Shown here piece after piece: positions 16,417-24,433 of a DNA stretch of 27,749 nucleotides. The stretch covers positions 1 to 27,749 of the forward strand of contig CALBHX010000044.1 in assembly GCA_937892925.1 (NCBI GenBank), read 5' to 3'. Within the stretch, counting starts at the first letter, position 1. Each line of letters starts with the position of its first letter. This stretch comes from an uncultured Lentisphaeraceae bacterium. Its GTDB lineage: Bacteria; Verrucomicrobiota; Kiritimatiellia; RFP12; DVOR01. Both the position numbers and the translations under genes were made by a program. A model generated the notes under the pieces. That model was not told where the DNA came from. It saw nothing but the letters and a program-made list of their open reading frames with translations, and did no database searches.

Positions 16417-18091
16417 CCCCACTTTTCCAACCTTACGCACACTTCTCGAAACTGCCGTCCAAGCTGTTCCTCGTAATCACATCTTCACCCGTTGGTTCGC
16501 CAATGGGGCCTGGCAACACCGTACCTATGCCGAAACACTCGATCGCGTCCGTATCCTCGCCGAATGGTTCGGCACACATGGGCTCATCCCTCGTAAAACA
16601 CATGTAGCGCTCCTGCTTCCAAACGGTCCCGACTGGATCGAATCCTACCTTGCCGTCACCAGTATTGCCGGCGCTATCGTCCCAATCGACCCCAAACTTA
16701 CCGCCCCCGAACTCCATCATATCCTGTCCGATTCCGAAGCAACCTTCCTCGTTACCGACCCCGCACACCTCCCCCTCGTCAAAGAAGTAGCTCCCACACT
16801 TCCCGCCCTTCAACAACTCCTGCTCACCGCCGCTCCCATCGATATTCCCGCTCCCCTTCCTACGACCCTTCTCCCTTCCCTCTTCCACGATTATCCAGAT
16901 GATCACTCCCGGCGCGTTTGGGATGATCCATCCTGTATTCCCACGCCAGAAGACCTCTGCGGCATCCTCTACACCAGCGGCACCACCGGCAAACCCAAAG
17001 GTGCCATGCTCACCCACCGCAACTTTTCAGCCGATGCCATCGGTGCTCTCACCCTCATCTCTGAATACGTTACACCAAAAGACGACTTTCTTGTCGTACT
17101 TCCCCTCTTCCATGCCTTCGCCTTCACTGCCAACTTCGTAGTCGCCCTACGCGCCCACGCCAGACTCTCCTTCCTTCGCTCTCTGCGCACCCTCCAAGCC
17201 GATCTCGCCGCCCTCCACCCCTCCGTACTTATGACCGTCCCCCTCATGGCGGAAAAACTCCACAACCACCTGCTTGAAACATTCCATTCTACCCTCCTTG
17301 GGCGATTCATTCACCGCTTCCTGCCACGTCTCGCCGGTCGAAAAATCCTAGCTGCCCTCGGCGGACGCCTTCGGCTTATTATCGTAGGCGGAGCAAAGGC
17401 CGACCCAACCGTTGTGGGCGACTTCGTCCGCATGGGCATCCCCCTTTCCGAAGGATACGGCCTCACCGAATGTGCTCCTGTCGTCTCCGTTTGCCCGCCC
17501 AGCCACATCCGTGTAGGTTCCATTGGCCCCGTCATCGATGGCATCCAGGCTCGTATTCACAACCCCAATAACAACAGCGTTGGAGAGCTTCAGATACGCG
17601 GCCCGATTACCTTCCGCGGCTACTGGCACAATGATGAAGCCACTCAGGATATCTACGATGGCGACTGGCTCAAAACCGGCGACCTTGCCCGAATCGATGC
17701 ACAGGGTTATCTCACCATCTGCGGCCGCGCGAAAACCCTCATCGTCAATCGAGAAGGGAAAAATATCTATCCTGAAGAAGTTGAACAAGCCATCGGCCGC
17801 AGCCCCCTCATCAGTGCCGTCGTGGTTCTGGCCTACCACACCCACGGTGAACCTGGCGAAAAAGTCGGCGCACTCATCGCTCCAAACCGCGAGGCCCTCG
17901 CCCGTCAATACCCCGCCGCCACCACACCCGAAGCGATCTCGGCGCTCCTGCGTGAAGCCGTCAAACATCAATGCCAGGCTCTCGCCGCCTATAAACATCC
18001 GCGAAAAATCGTCATCTCTCCAACACCCCTGCTCATGACCTCCACTCAAAAAGTCCGTCGACACGCATATGCCGGCATGCTTGACGAGTAA
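16409..18091 (+). CDS. Long-chain fatty acid-CoA ligase-like AMP-dependent synthetase
   Basis: An adenylate-forming enzyme that activates a carboxylic acid, most likely a fatty acid, first to acyl-AMP and then to a thioester. In order: the P-loop-like YTSGTTGKPKG (residues 188-198), the ATP/adenine motif GYGLTE (349-354), the TGD motif with the ribose-binding Asp (423-425), the hinge GR (439-440) and the C-terminal GKNIYPEE (450-457). The 560-residue length is normal. The GKNIYPEEVE ending is common in long-chain acyl-CoA synthetases and in fused acyl-ACP synthetase proteins; the exact acceptor (CoA or ACP) cannot be told. It overlaps the YfhO-like gene by 8 nt, suggesting a shared lipid- or envelope-related task. 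Confidence 0.9.
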   Translation: MTDPTFPTLRTLLETAVQAVPRNHIFTRWFANGAWQHRTYAETLDRVRILAEWFGTHGLIPRKTHVALLLPNGPDWIESYLAVTSIAGAIVPIDPKLTAPELHHILSDSEATFLVTDPAHLPLVKEVAPTLPALQQLLLTAAPIDIPAPLPTTLLPSLFHDYPDDHSRRVWDDPSCIPTPEDLCGILYTSGTTGKPKGAMLTHRNFSADAIGALTLISEYVTPKDDFLVVLPLFHAFAFTANFVVALRAHARLSFLRSLRTLQADLAALHPSVLMTVPLMAEKLHNHLLETFHSTLLGRFIHRFLPRLAGRKILAALGGRLRLIIVGGAKADPTVVGDFVRMGIPLSEGYGLTECAPVVSVCPPSHIRVGSIGPVIDGIQARIHNPNNNSVGELQIRGPITFRGYWHNDEATQDIYDGDWLKTGDLARIDAQGYLTICGRAKTLIVNREGKNIYPEEVEQAIGRSPLISAVVVLAYHTHGEPGEKVGALIAPNREALARQYPAATTPEAISALLREAVKHQCQALAAYKHPRKIVISPTPLLMTSTQKVRRHAYAGMLDE

Positions 18092-18213
18092 AAATCCCCT
18101 CATCACCCCGTATTTACCCTCCCGCTGCTTCTGATCCGCACAAAACAACACGCGCCCAAAGTATCAACGGGCTTCAATACCTGTACACCTTTCATCCTCA
18201 AACACACCAAACG

Positions 18214-18251
18214 AAAAAGAACCGCGCGGCACTAACTGCGCCGCGCGGTTC
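18214..18251 (-). terminator. Terminator of tRNA-Asp (minus strand)
   Basis: A perfect 12-bp inverted repeat (GAACCGCGCGGC and its complement, 9-nt loop). On the minus strand it is followed by TTTTT and lies 37 nt after the tRNA-Asp 3' end. It may also stop transcripts from the acyl-CoA synthetase side, but no T tract exists on the plus strand. Confidence 0.88.
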
Positions 18252-18287
18252 CAACAACACGAAAGGAGTGTGATCTCACACTAAAAA

Positions 18288-18364
18288 TGGCGGGAAGGAC
18301 GGGGCTCGAACCCGCGACCTCCGGATCGACAGTCCGGAGCTCTAACCAATTGAGCTACCTCCCC
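18288..18364 (-). tRNA. tRNA-Asp (GTC)
   Basis: Read on the minus strand: acceptor GGGGAGG pairs with CCTTCCC (one G-T), D arm GCTCAATTGG, anticodon stem CCGGA/TCCGG around CTGTCGA with anticodon GTC, T arm GGGTTCGAGCCCC, encoded CCA. It is a single-gene transcript with its own promoter and terminator. Confidence 0.97.
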
Positions 18365-18383
18365 GGATGAAGAAAGTGCGTAC

Positions 18384-18412
18384 AGTGTAGCAAATACTCT
18401 CCCTTCCTGCAA
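18384..18412 (-). promoter_or_regulatory. Promoter of tRNA-Asp
   Basis: On the minus strand TTGCAG, 17 nt, TACACT with TGC before the -10 box. It is nearly the same design as the tRNA-Arg promoter. Confidence 0.82.
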
Positions 18413-18526
18413 GTCATTTCTTTTAAAAAAGTCCGAAACGCCGGAAAACGAATTCCCGTTCATTTCAGACGCCGTAACGCAATATCTCCAACTCCAGTGC
18501 CCACAATCCGTCCCACCCCCCATTTA

Positions 18527-18535
18527 TGCTATACT
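18527..18535 (+). promoter_or_regulatory. Extended -10 promoter of the 18.5-21.6 kb unit
   Basis: TGC followed by TATACT, no clear -35. Transcription from about 18542 would leave only 11 nt of leader before the ATG at 18553, just enough to contain AAAAGGAT. Confidence 0.55.
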
Positions 18536-18552
18536 GTAAGAAAAGGATCACC

Positions 18553-19791
18553 ATGAAATACTTGCTTGGGTTCTTGATGTTGTTCTGTTATACCTGCGCA
18601 GTGTACGCAGAGAAGGCTCTCGTCTTAGCCGCCGTGGAAACACCGGACGAACGAGCTGAACCTTTTTTCTCGGACATTTCACTTCAATCACCTAACGATG
18701 CTGTATGGGGAGACAGTGAAGCCTTACGCCTCGCCCGTTTCCAACGCCTGGCAGCACATCAACAAGAAGTCTATGCCCGCCATGCCAAAACACCGCGCGG
18801 GCGCGCGCTGCTCCTAGCGCGCGACGTCTTTACCGCCCGGCTTTTGCAGAAAATCGGCAGCAAAGTCCCCGTCTATGCCTCGCTCTCCACGTGTCCTCAA
18901 ACCTCCGACATAACCTTCATTCGCCTAGTCGTCCACGATTCCACCGTGCTTCGCGAAGCTCCGCGTACCATCCGCACACAGTATTTAACCGTTTCTGTTG
19001 AGCGCCCCGATGGGCAGCTCCTCTTCTCCGCCCCCATCTCCGCCGTCTCCGTCAAAACCGGCGAAGACACCGCAGCCTTTGACGAACTTCTCCTTCGGCA
19101 GGCGCTTGAACAGGCGGCAGACCGCGTGGCCGCCTATACCCTCTGCCAGGATAACCCCGCTGCCGCCAAACCAACCTATGCCATCGACGCTACAGTTTGG
19201 AACCCTGCCTCTGCTCAAATAACAATCTGCCGCCTCACGAAGCACCCCCTCTCCCCAACCGTCTCCTCCCTGCTTCCAAACCTCCAACCAAACACGCTGT
19301 ATAACGCAGAGCCCATACTCCACCCCATTGATGGAACTCTTCTTGATGTTCATGAAGAAACCATTGCCGGAGAAACCGTTAAAAATCAGTGTGCCCGACT
19401 GCGTGCAGCCCTCTTCAATGCCTGCAAAGCCGCCAACCTGCCCGTAGTGATGCGTGGCAGACAAAGCGATGCCGCCCGCTCCGCCCAAGGTATCAAACTG
19501 CCGGAACGCACCCTCACGCTCACCCTTCTCACCTACTCAGAAACGTATTCGCCCGCACAAAGCACCACGCTGCCGCTTGCCATACAAGGCCGCCTTGAGC
19601 TCAATGCCCAGCTCACCATACAAGATCGCGCCACCGGCGACACTCTGGAAGCCGTTCCGATCAAAATAACACTCCCTATTGCCGCCGCCCTAGATGAAGC
19701 CAACTCGGAAACCGTCCCCTTCCCACCTGTCATGGCACTTGATCTTCTGGCTAACCGCGCGGCCGAAACGCTTCAATCCTTGCACAATTGA
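18553..19791 (+). CDS. Secreted protein of unknown function with an internal duplication
   Basis: No family recognised. The 412-residue product begins with a signal peptide (MKYLLGFLMLF...VYA), so it is exported; ATG 18553 is chosen for this and for the AAAGGAT 5 nt upstream, over an in-frame ATG at 18526 that overlaps the -10 box. Two stretches (residues about 93-195 and 282-408) share the same layout: a helix ending in a short LPV/VPV strand, a beta strand, a long meander with LTVSV.RPDG.LL versus LTIQDRATGDTL, then SAPISAVSV versus AVPIKITLP, then a long final helix. That looks like two copies of one alpha/beta domain. It heads a unit with fmdB-like, mutarotase and deoC genes, but its relation to sugar metabolism is unknown. 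Confidence 0.82.
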   Translation: MKYLLGFLMLFCYTCAVYAEKALVLAAVETPDERAEPFFSDISLQSPNDAVWGDSEALRLARFQRLAAHQQEVYARHAKTPRGRALLLARDVFTARLLQKIGSKVPVYASLSTCPQTSDITFIRLVVHDSTVLREAPRTIRTQYLTVSVERPDGQLLFSAPISAVSVKTGEDTAAFDELLLRQALEQAADRVAAYTLCQDNPAAAKPTYAIDATVWNPASAQITICRLTKHPLSPTVSSLLPNLQPNTLYNAEPILHPIDGTLLDVHEETIAGETVKNQCARLRAALFNACKAANLPVVMRGRQSDAARSAQGIKLPERTLTLTLLTYSETYSPAQSTTLPLAIQGRLELNAQLTIQDRATGDTLEAVPIKITLPIAAALDEANSETVPFPPVMALDLLANRAAETLQSLHN

Positions 19792-19812
19792 TCCGACCGG
19801 AGATTTCCCCAC

Positions 19813-20064
19813 ATGCCCCTCTATGATTATCAGGCAAAACACCCCGAACACGGGTGCGCTTACTGCAAACACCCCTTTGAAATGATGCGGCGGCTCGATG
19901 AACCCCCGTTGAAACAGTGTCCGAAATGCGGCGCTGACCTTGTAAAACTCATTTCTGCACCCGCCCTTGCCCGCAGCAAAAGTAAATTGGATGACCGTGC
20001 AAAAGCCGCAGGTTTCCATAAGCTCAAACGTGTAGACAAAGGCGCCTTCGAAAAACTCTATTAA
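19813..20064 (+). CDS. FmdB-type zinc-ribbon protein
   Basis: An 83-residue small protein starting MPLYDY, with two CxxC knuckles (Cys15/Cys18 and Cys36/Cys39, the latter in CPKCG) that should bind one zinc. This is the FmdB/CxxC regulatory-protein family, named after a formamidase-operon protein in Methylophilus; its molecular role is poorly known. The C-terminal 40 residues are basic and probably helical. GGAG lies about 10 nt upstream of the ATG. It sits 21 nt after the secreted protein gene and 6 nt before the mutarotase gene, so it is part of that transcript. Confidence 0.85.
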   Translation: MPLYDYQAKHPEHGCAYCKHPFEMMRRLDEPPLKQCPKCGADLVKLISAPALARSKSKLDDRAKAAGFHKLKRVDKGAFEKLY

Positions 20065-20070
20065 ACCCTC

Positions 20071-20961
20071 ATGAACGACACTCCAGACACCCTGAATCAC
20101 CATTTCGGCGCCCCCGGGCGAATCGCATTCCGTGAAGGCCCCGGCGGTATCCCCGTTGCCGCGTTGATCGCCCCCCATGGCGCCTGCGAACTCTCCCTGC
20201 TAGGCGGGCAAGTTCTGAGTTACCGCCCGCGAGGCTTTCAAGACGTCCTTTGGCTCAGCCCCCTAGCCGAATTCTCCGAGGGCAAGCCCATCCGCGGCGG
20301 CATCCCTATCTGCTGGCCATGGTTTGGAAAAGCTCCGGCAGGACTCCCCTCCGATGCTCCCAATCACGGGTTCGCGAGAACCGCCCGTTGGCGTGTAATC
20401 GGTAGTGAACAAGACACTCAAACCACCGCGATCACCCTAGAGCTTACCGATCAGGACGCCACGCACCCTGCGTGGCCAACCCCCTATCGCCTCACCCTCA
20501 CGGTAACCCTCGGCGATTGTCTAACGCTTGATCTGCAAACCCGTAATCTTGCCGACTCCGCCGTCATTTACGGCGAGGCGCTTCATGCTTATCTGCGTGT
20601 CGCCGATAGCCGCCAAATCACCCTTTATGGACTTGGCGAAAAACCTCTGGTCTTCACCGATGATGCAGCTCATGACATCGTCTATCCGAAGACTGATCCC
20701 ATTCTAGCACTGTGGGATCCGGTCATGGAGCGAATCCTAGCGCTTGCCGCCGATGATGCATCTGCCGTTGTTGTCTGGCACCCTGCTCTCGCGCACGCCC
20801 TGCCTGACATGCCCCTTGAAGGCCCGCGGCACTTCCTCTGCGTAGAACCCGCCAACCCCCACCATACCGGCGGGCAAATCACACTCCGTCCCGGAGAAGC
20901 CCACACGCTCACACTTCGCCTGCAAGCCACCCTGCCCCCAACCCAGAAAGCCCAGCCATGA
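20071..20961 (+). CDS. D-hexose-6-phosphate mutarotase-like protein (YeaD family)
   Basis: Aldose-1-epimerase superfamily, branch of the glucose-6-phosphate 1-epimerases that interconvert alpha and beta hexose phosphates in the cytoplasm. The family landmarks are GGQVLSY near 45-51, IRGGIPICWPWFG at 74-86, His99 in PNHGFAR, His172 in EALHAYLRV, and Glu259 in CVEPAN, the latter three matching the expected catalytic or binding positions. The 296-residue length is usual. No clear ribosome site precedes the ATG, 6 nt after the fmdB-like stop, so reinitiation is likely. The last 4 nt overlap the deoC start. Confidence 0.9.
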   Translation: MNDTPDTLNHHFGAPGRIAFREGPGGIPVAALIAPHGACELSLLGGQVLSYRPRGFQDVLWLSPLAEFSEGKPIRGGIPICWPWFGKAPAGLPSDAPNHGFARTARWRVIGSEQDTQTTAITLELTDQDATHPAWPTPYRLTLTVTLGDCLTLDLQTRNLADSAVIYGEALHAYLRVADSRQITLYGLGEKPLVFTDDAAHDIVYPKTDPILALWDPVMERILALAADDASAVVVWHPALAHALPDMPLEGPRHFLCVEPANPHHTGGQITLRPGEAHTLTLRLQATLPPTQKAQP

Positions 20962-21605
20962 CCACAAAAGCCCTTCTAAAGGCCGTTGATTACGCCATTC
21001 TTAAACCCGAGGCCTCCATGCACGATGTGCTTCACGCAGCAGATCTCTGCCGTGAACACCACGTCGGGTGCCTCTGCGTCAAAAGCTGCGACGTCCGCTT
21101 CGCCGCCGAATGTCTGCAAGACTCCGATACCCTTGTAGCTGCCGTCATCGGGTTTCCTCACGGCAACACGCTCGGTTCATTGAAAGCCCTCGAAGCCCAG
21201 CTTGCCGTAGCTCAAGGTGCCAGCGAAATCGATATGGTCATCAACATCTCCGCACTCAAAGATGGCGACACCGAGGGGGTAGAAGATGAAATCCGCGCCG
21301 TGGTTACCGCCGCCTGGCCGCACCCTGTTAAAGTTATTCTAGAAACTGCGCTGCTCACCCCTGCCGAGATCCGCAAGGGTGTAACCTGCGCCATCCGCGC
21401 CAAAGCCGCCTTCGTCAAAACCTCCACAGGTTTTGCCCCCCAAGGGGGCGCCACCCCGGAAGCTGTCAAACTCATGCTCAGCGCCGCCAAAGGAAAAATC
21501 AAAGTAAAAGCCTCCGGCGGCATCCGCACCCGCGCCGATGCGGAAGCCTATCTGGAAATGGGCTGCAAACGACTGGGCGTAGGGAATCTTTCCCCTTTGC
21601 TTTAA
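20958..21605 (+). CDS. deoC: Deoxyribose-phosphate aldolase
   Basis: DeoC splits 2-deoxyribose 5-phosphate into glyceraldehyde 3-phosphate and acetaldehyde, in deoxynucleoside breakdown. The 215-residue protein has Asp92 (EIDMVIN), the Schiff-base Lys154 in FVKTSTGF and the second active-site Lys184 in VKASGGIR, so the chemistry is intact. Two deviations stand out. The N-terminal motif normally DHT.L reads DYAIL. The C-terminal phosphate-binding loop, normally RIGTSSG, reads RLGVGNLS and ends soon after. Reading frames around the end show no simple frameshift that restores the motif. It overlaps the mutarotase gene by 4 nt (ATGA) and ends the operon. Confidence 0.92.
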   Translation: MTTKALLKAVDYAILKPEASMHDVLHAADLCREHHVGCLCVKSCDVRFAAECLQDSDTLVAAVIGFPHGNTLGSLKALEAQLAVAQGASEIDMVINISALKDGDTEGVEDEIRAVVTAAWPHPVKVILETALLTPAEIRKGVTCAIRAKAAFVKTSTGFAPQGGATPEAVKLMLSAAKGKIKVKASGGIRTRADAEAYLEMGCKRLGVGNLSPLL

Positions 21606-21616
21606 AACCCCGTACG

Positions 21617-21647
21617 GTTCGATCCGCACCCGCGTGCGGGTCGAAAC
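21617..21647. terminator. Strong hairpin between deoC and tRNA-Thr, probable terminator
   Basis: GTTCGATCCGCAC pairs with GTGCGGGTCGAAAC (13 bp, one G-T and one bulged A) around the loop CCGC. It lies 12 nt after deoC and downstream of tRNA-Thr on the other strand, so it could serve both. It has no adjacent T tract; on the minus strand TTTT follows after about 12 nt. Confidence 0.5.
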
Positions 21648-21723
21648 GAAACGGCTCTTCCCCGCCTCCATAAGACAAAAGACACCCCACCTCAGGATGC
21701 CCCTATGCGTAATTTGCGCTGAA

Positions 21724-21799
<76 letters not shown>

Positions 21800-21813
21800 G
21801 CAAAACGCGTTGT

Positions 21814-21843
21814 ATCATAACATATCGCCGCATGGCACGTCAA
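21814..21843 (-). promoter_or_regulatory. Promoter of tRNA-Thr
   Basis: On the minus strand TTGACG, 18 nt, TATGAT with TGT before the -10 box. The -10 box ends 14 nt before the tRNA 5' end, the same distance as for tRNA-Arg. Confidence 0.8.
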
Positions 21844-21900
21844 CGCTTTCCGTTCTAATGAAACCAAGTAAACACAAAACGCCGACATCCACCCTCTCAT

Positions 21901-21934
21901 AAAAGTACGCGTCCCTCCCGGGAGGGACGCGTAC
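21901..21934 (-). terminator. Terminator of the porin gene
   Basis: A perfect 30-nt palindrome, 15-bp arms GTACGCGTCCCTCCC, followed on the minus strand by TTTT. It lies 28 nt after the porin stop codon. Confidence 0.88.
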
Positions 21935-21962
21935 ACAGCAGTCATTGTTTAAACTAAACCCA

Positions 21963-23300
21963 TTAGAACTTGTAGACGAGCTCCATCCGCCCGAAGAGCG
22001 CATCACCATCTTTACCATCGGCAAAGTAGTCGCCCTTAGAGAGGTATTCACCCGTGAACGCCATCGAAAGCCCTTTCAGGAAATCAGCGCCAAACGTCTT
22101 CTGGAGATCGAGGCTATACTTCACAGCAGCGTATGCGCCACGGAACGTCCCATAGGAACTTCCATTAGCGGCCTGTTCACGAACAGGCGCAAACATCGGG
22201 CCGGCCTGGAATGTAACTTTTTGCCCCTCGCCAGGCTTCAAATCCACCTTAACGTGAGGATAGAGGAAGTTATTATAAGCGTACTTGTTGAACATAGGAG
22301 CCACGGCCTCGCCCACACCCGTTTCACGGTTGAAAACAGGGTGCCAAGCATTCGAACCACGCCATCCGTCCTCGTCTCCGCTCATGTATTGCACACCCGC
22401 AGTAAAGGTGGGCTTCCACGCAACTTTCGGAGCATAAATCAAGCCGCCGTAAGCCATAGCAGCCGCAAGCGACTCATCCCCGGCCTGAACCGCGAACTCC
22501 GCCTCACCGGAGAAAGTTTCCGTGAAACGAGGGAGCAACCGCACGCCAACTGTATGACTGGTAAAAGAGTCGCCCTCCTTAATGACCTTGGAATGCGCGC
22601 CCTCTTCCACCTTCCACACGTAATAGGCTTCCCAAGGGAAGGCCTTATTACTCTTATCCGTATAATAAAGCCCGGCACCATACTCGTTGTGATTATAACC
22701 AGTGGTGTTATAATCATAAGATTTGGTATGTTTACTCTTGGCATCATGCGTTTTACCAGCCGTAGGAAGCCAATCCTCACGCGCCTGATAAACGGCAAAC
22801 GCATCAAGCGTACGGGCGTTATCAAAGTGGAAGGTCAAACGCAGCGCATCAAAATTGCTGGAGCGTGAACCATCTCCACCGGTACCGTCACTGATAATCC
22901 GCTTGGCGCCAAAGGCCATATCCTGCCGACCGACCTTCACATCCATCACACCGAAGATATCCGAAGCCTTCAAGTACAGGTTGTCCACGAAGAGAACATC
23001 CGGGAAACGCTGTTTACCCTTATCTTTATCAGGGGAGCGATAATAACGGAACTCATCCGCCACACGCACAAACGCTTCCAAATTCCCTGCCGCCGCCTTT
23101 CCCCACAGGCGTGTACGAATTCGGGCATAATCGGTGTGTCCCTTTTCTCCGTGCTTTTCATCCGGCAGATTATTCGTTCCGTCATAACGCAGGCGTACAT
23201 CCCCTCCGAAAGAAAACACATCCTGTGTTTTACTCTCAGCTGCGATCAACGCCAACGGCATCAGGCTCGTCAACGCGAGAGTTGTTAGTCCATGTTTCAT
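21963..23300 (-). CDS. Outer-membrane porin of the alginate-export type
   Basis: A 445-residue beta-barrel protein. It has a signal peptide (MKHG then a hydrophobic stretch ending LIAAES), then alternating amphipathic strands rich in Tyr, Phe, Asp and Gly, and ends in ...VYKF with a C-terminal Phe, the usual BAM recognition signal. Opening FGGDVRLRYDG and the following ARIRTRLWG, then DVKVGRQDMAFG near one third, match the alginate_exp/AlgE-like porin family found in many Gram-negatives. The actual solute is unknown. ATG 23300 is preferred over an in-frame ATG at 23324 because AAAGGA lies 7 nt upstream of it and the signal peptide starts there. Base usage is more balanced than in the C-rich genes to the left. 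Confidence 0.8.
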   Translation of the reverse strand: MKHGLTTLALTSLMPLALIAAESKTQDVFSFGGDVRLRYDGTNNLPDEKHGEKGHTDYARIRTRLWGKAAAGNLEAFVRVADEFRYYRSPDKDKGKQRFPDVLFVDNLYLKASDIFGVMDVKVGRQDMAFGAKRIISDGTGGDGSRSSNFDALRLTFHFDNARTLDAFAVYQAREDWLPTAGKTHDAKSKHTKSYDYNTTGYNHNEYGAGLYYTDKSNKAFPWEAYYVWKVEEGAHSKVIKEGDSFTSHTVGVRLLPRFTETFSGEAEFAVQAGDESLAAAMAYGGLIYAPKVAWKPTFTAGVQYMSGDEDGWRGSNAWHPVFNRETGVGEAVAPMFNKYAYNNFLYPHVKVDLKPGEGQKVTFQAGPMFAPVREQAANGSSYGTFRGAYAAVKYSLDLQKTFGADFLKGLSMAFTGEYLSKGDYFADGKDGDALFGRMELVYKF

Positions 23301-23387
23301 TTCTGCATCCTTTCTGTTGCTCACTGAAACGGCACACAGAATAGAACAGAAATGTCAGACTCTTATCGCGTTCGTGTTAGGGTTCAG

Positions 23388-24398
23388 TTAGATTGCCTTC
23401 GTGTACGGCTTACGCGCACTGGCAAGAAAATGCGGCATAGGCGGAGGCACCGGGGCACAATTAAAGGCTTCCAATCCCGCAGCCGTCATCCAATTCCGCA
23501 GCTCTGCATCCGAAAACACCCATCCATGCTCGGTTGTAAGAGCCATGTTTAAGGCAAAAAGAGCGGAAAAAGGCGGCGTGGTGTGGTCAGAGCCGGTCAT
23601 CATATCCAGCACATACACACGCCCGCCAGGCTTTAATGCCGCCGCTGCCCGGCGCAAAATATCCACAATCATCTCAGGCGTTTCCTGATGAAGGCAGCCA
23701 AAAAGGGTTACGGCATCATATCTGGCCTGCGGCCATACTTCCGTATGATAATCCCCCGCGTGGCAGGTAATCCGTTCAGCGCACGATGCCGTGATCTCCC
23801 GCGCCACAGCAGCAATGGCCGGCAAGTCATACGTGTCACAGGTCAACGTAGGGTCTTGCTGCGCCATCAGCAGCGCATAGGTTCCCGGACCGCCCGCCAG
23901 ATCCAGCACGCGCGCCCCACTGGGAAGCCCAAGCCCCGGCACCACCGCCCGGCCAATCCCCAACGCCCGAGCGTGCATCGCTAGGGCAAAACGCCGCGTC
24001 CGCTCCGCATCCTCACCTAAATGTAAGGCCGGTTTTTCCACAGGGCGCCCCGTCCGTGCCAACTCCGACAAGCGCCCCCAAGCTGGGTAAACATCTCGGT
24101 TATAGGCAATCGCCCGCGTCAAGTCGTGCGGTGCCCCCTGAACCAACGTGGCCGCCGATGCCGGCGTCAAGAAAAAACGCCCGTCACGCTTTTCCAGCAA
24201 TCCCACTGCTACAGCGCCATTCAGCAGCAGCTCAACCCCCCGTACATTCCCGTTCACCGCTTTCGCCACCCCCTCTGCCGTAGGATCTGCCGCCTGCTTC
24301 ACTGCCGTAAAAACATCCAGCTCCAATGCGGCAAAAAGTACAGAAGAACCATAAAACGCACTGGCCAGCGACACAATGCCGGGGACATCCAAAGCCAT
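23388..24398 (-). CDS. SAM-dependent O-methyltransferase (plant/HIOMT-type fold)
   Basis: The 336-residue protein has an N-terminal winged-helix dimerisation domain (about 1-95) and a Rossmann methyltransferase domain. The SAM loop LAGGPGTY is at 167-174, an acidic residue follows the second strand (YDLP at 190-193), and GDYH lies at 215-218. LFGCLHQETPE carries His237, in the place of the catalytic His of O-methyltransferases; LKPGGRVYVLD follows at 255-265. This layout is that of acetylserotonin/caffeate O-methyltransferases and of bacterial carotenoid, bacteriochlorophyll or polyketide relatives; the substrate is unknown. A good AAAGGAG ribosome site lies 8 nt before the ATG. It stands alone behind its own promoter, 87 nt before the porin start. 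Confidence 0.85.
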   Translation of the reverse strand: MALDVPGIVSLASAFYGSSVLFAALELDVFTAVKQAADPTAEGVAKAVNGNVRGVELLLNGAVAVGLLEKRDGRFFLTPASAATLVQGAPHDLTRAIAYNRDVYPAWGRLSELARTGRPVEKPALHLGEDAERTRRFALAMHARALGIGRAVVPGLGLPSGARVLDLAGGPGTYALLMAQQDPTLTCDTYDLPAIAAVAREITASCAERITCHAGDYHTEVWPQARYDAVTLFGCLHQETPEMIVDILRRAAAALKPGGRVYVLDMMTGSDHTTPPFSALFALNMALTTEHGWVFSDAELRNWMTAAGLEAFNCAPVPPPMPHFLASARKPYTKAI

Positions 24399-24424
24399 TT
24401 CCTTATCTCCTTTTCGAAAGTTAA

Positions 24425-24433
24425 ATTATACCA
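24425..24433 (-). promoter_or_regulatory. Extended -10 promoter of the O-methyltransferase gene
   Basis: On the minus strand TGG followed by a perfect TATAAT, no -35 match. The leader is about 20 nt and includes the ribosome site. Confidence 0.6.

Noticed and set aside
18281..18523. An 80-codon minus-strand open frame across tRNA-Asp.
   Set aside because: Its C-terminal half is the translation of the tRNA gene, a well-known artefact, and the rest covers the tRNA promoter.
21945..22868. A 307-codon plus-strand open frame antisense to the porin.
   Set aside because: It mirrors the porin codon structure and has no domain; the porin frame has a signal peptide and ribosome site.
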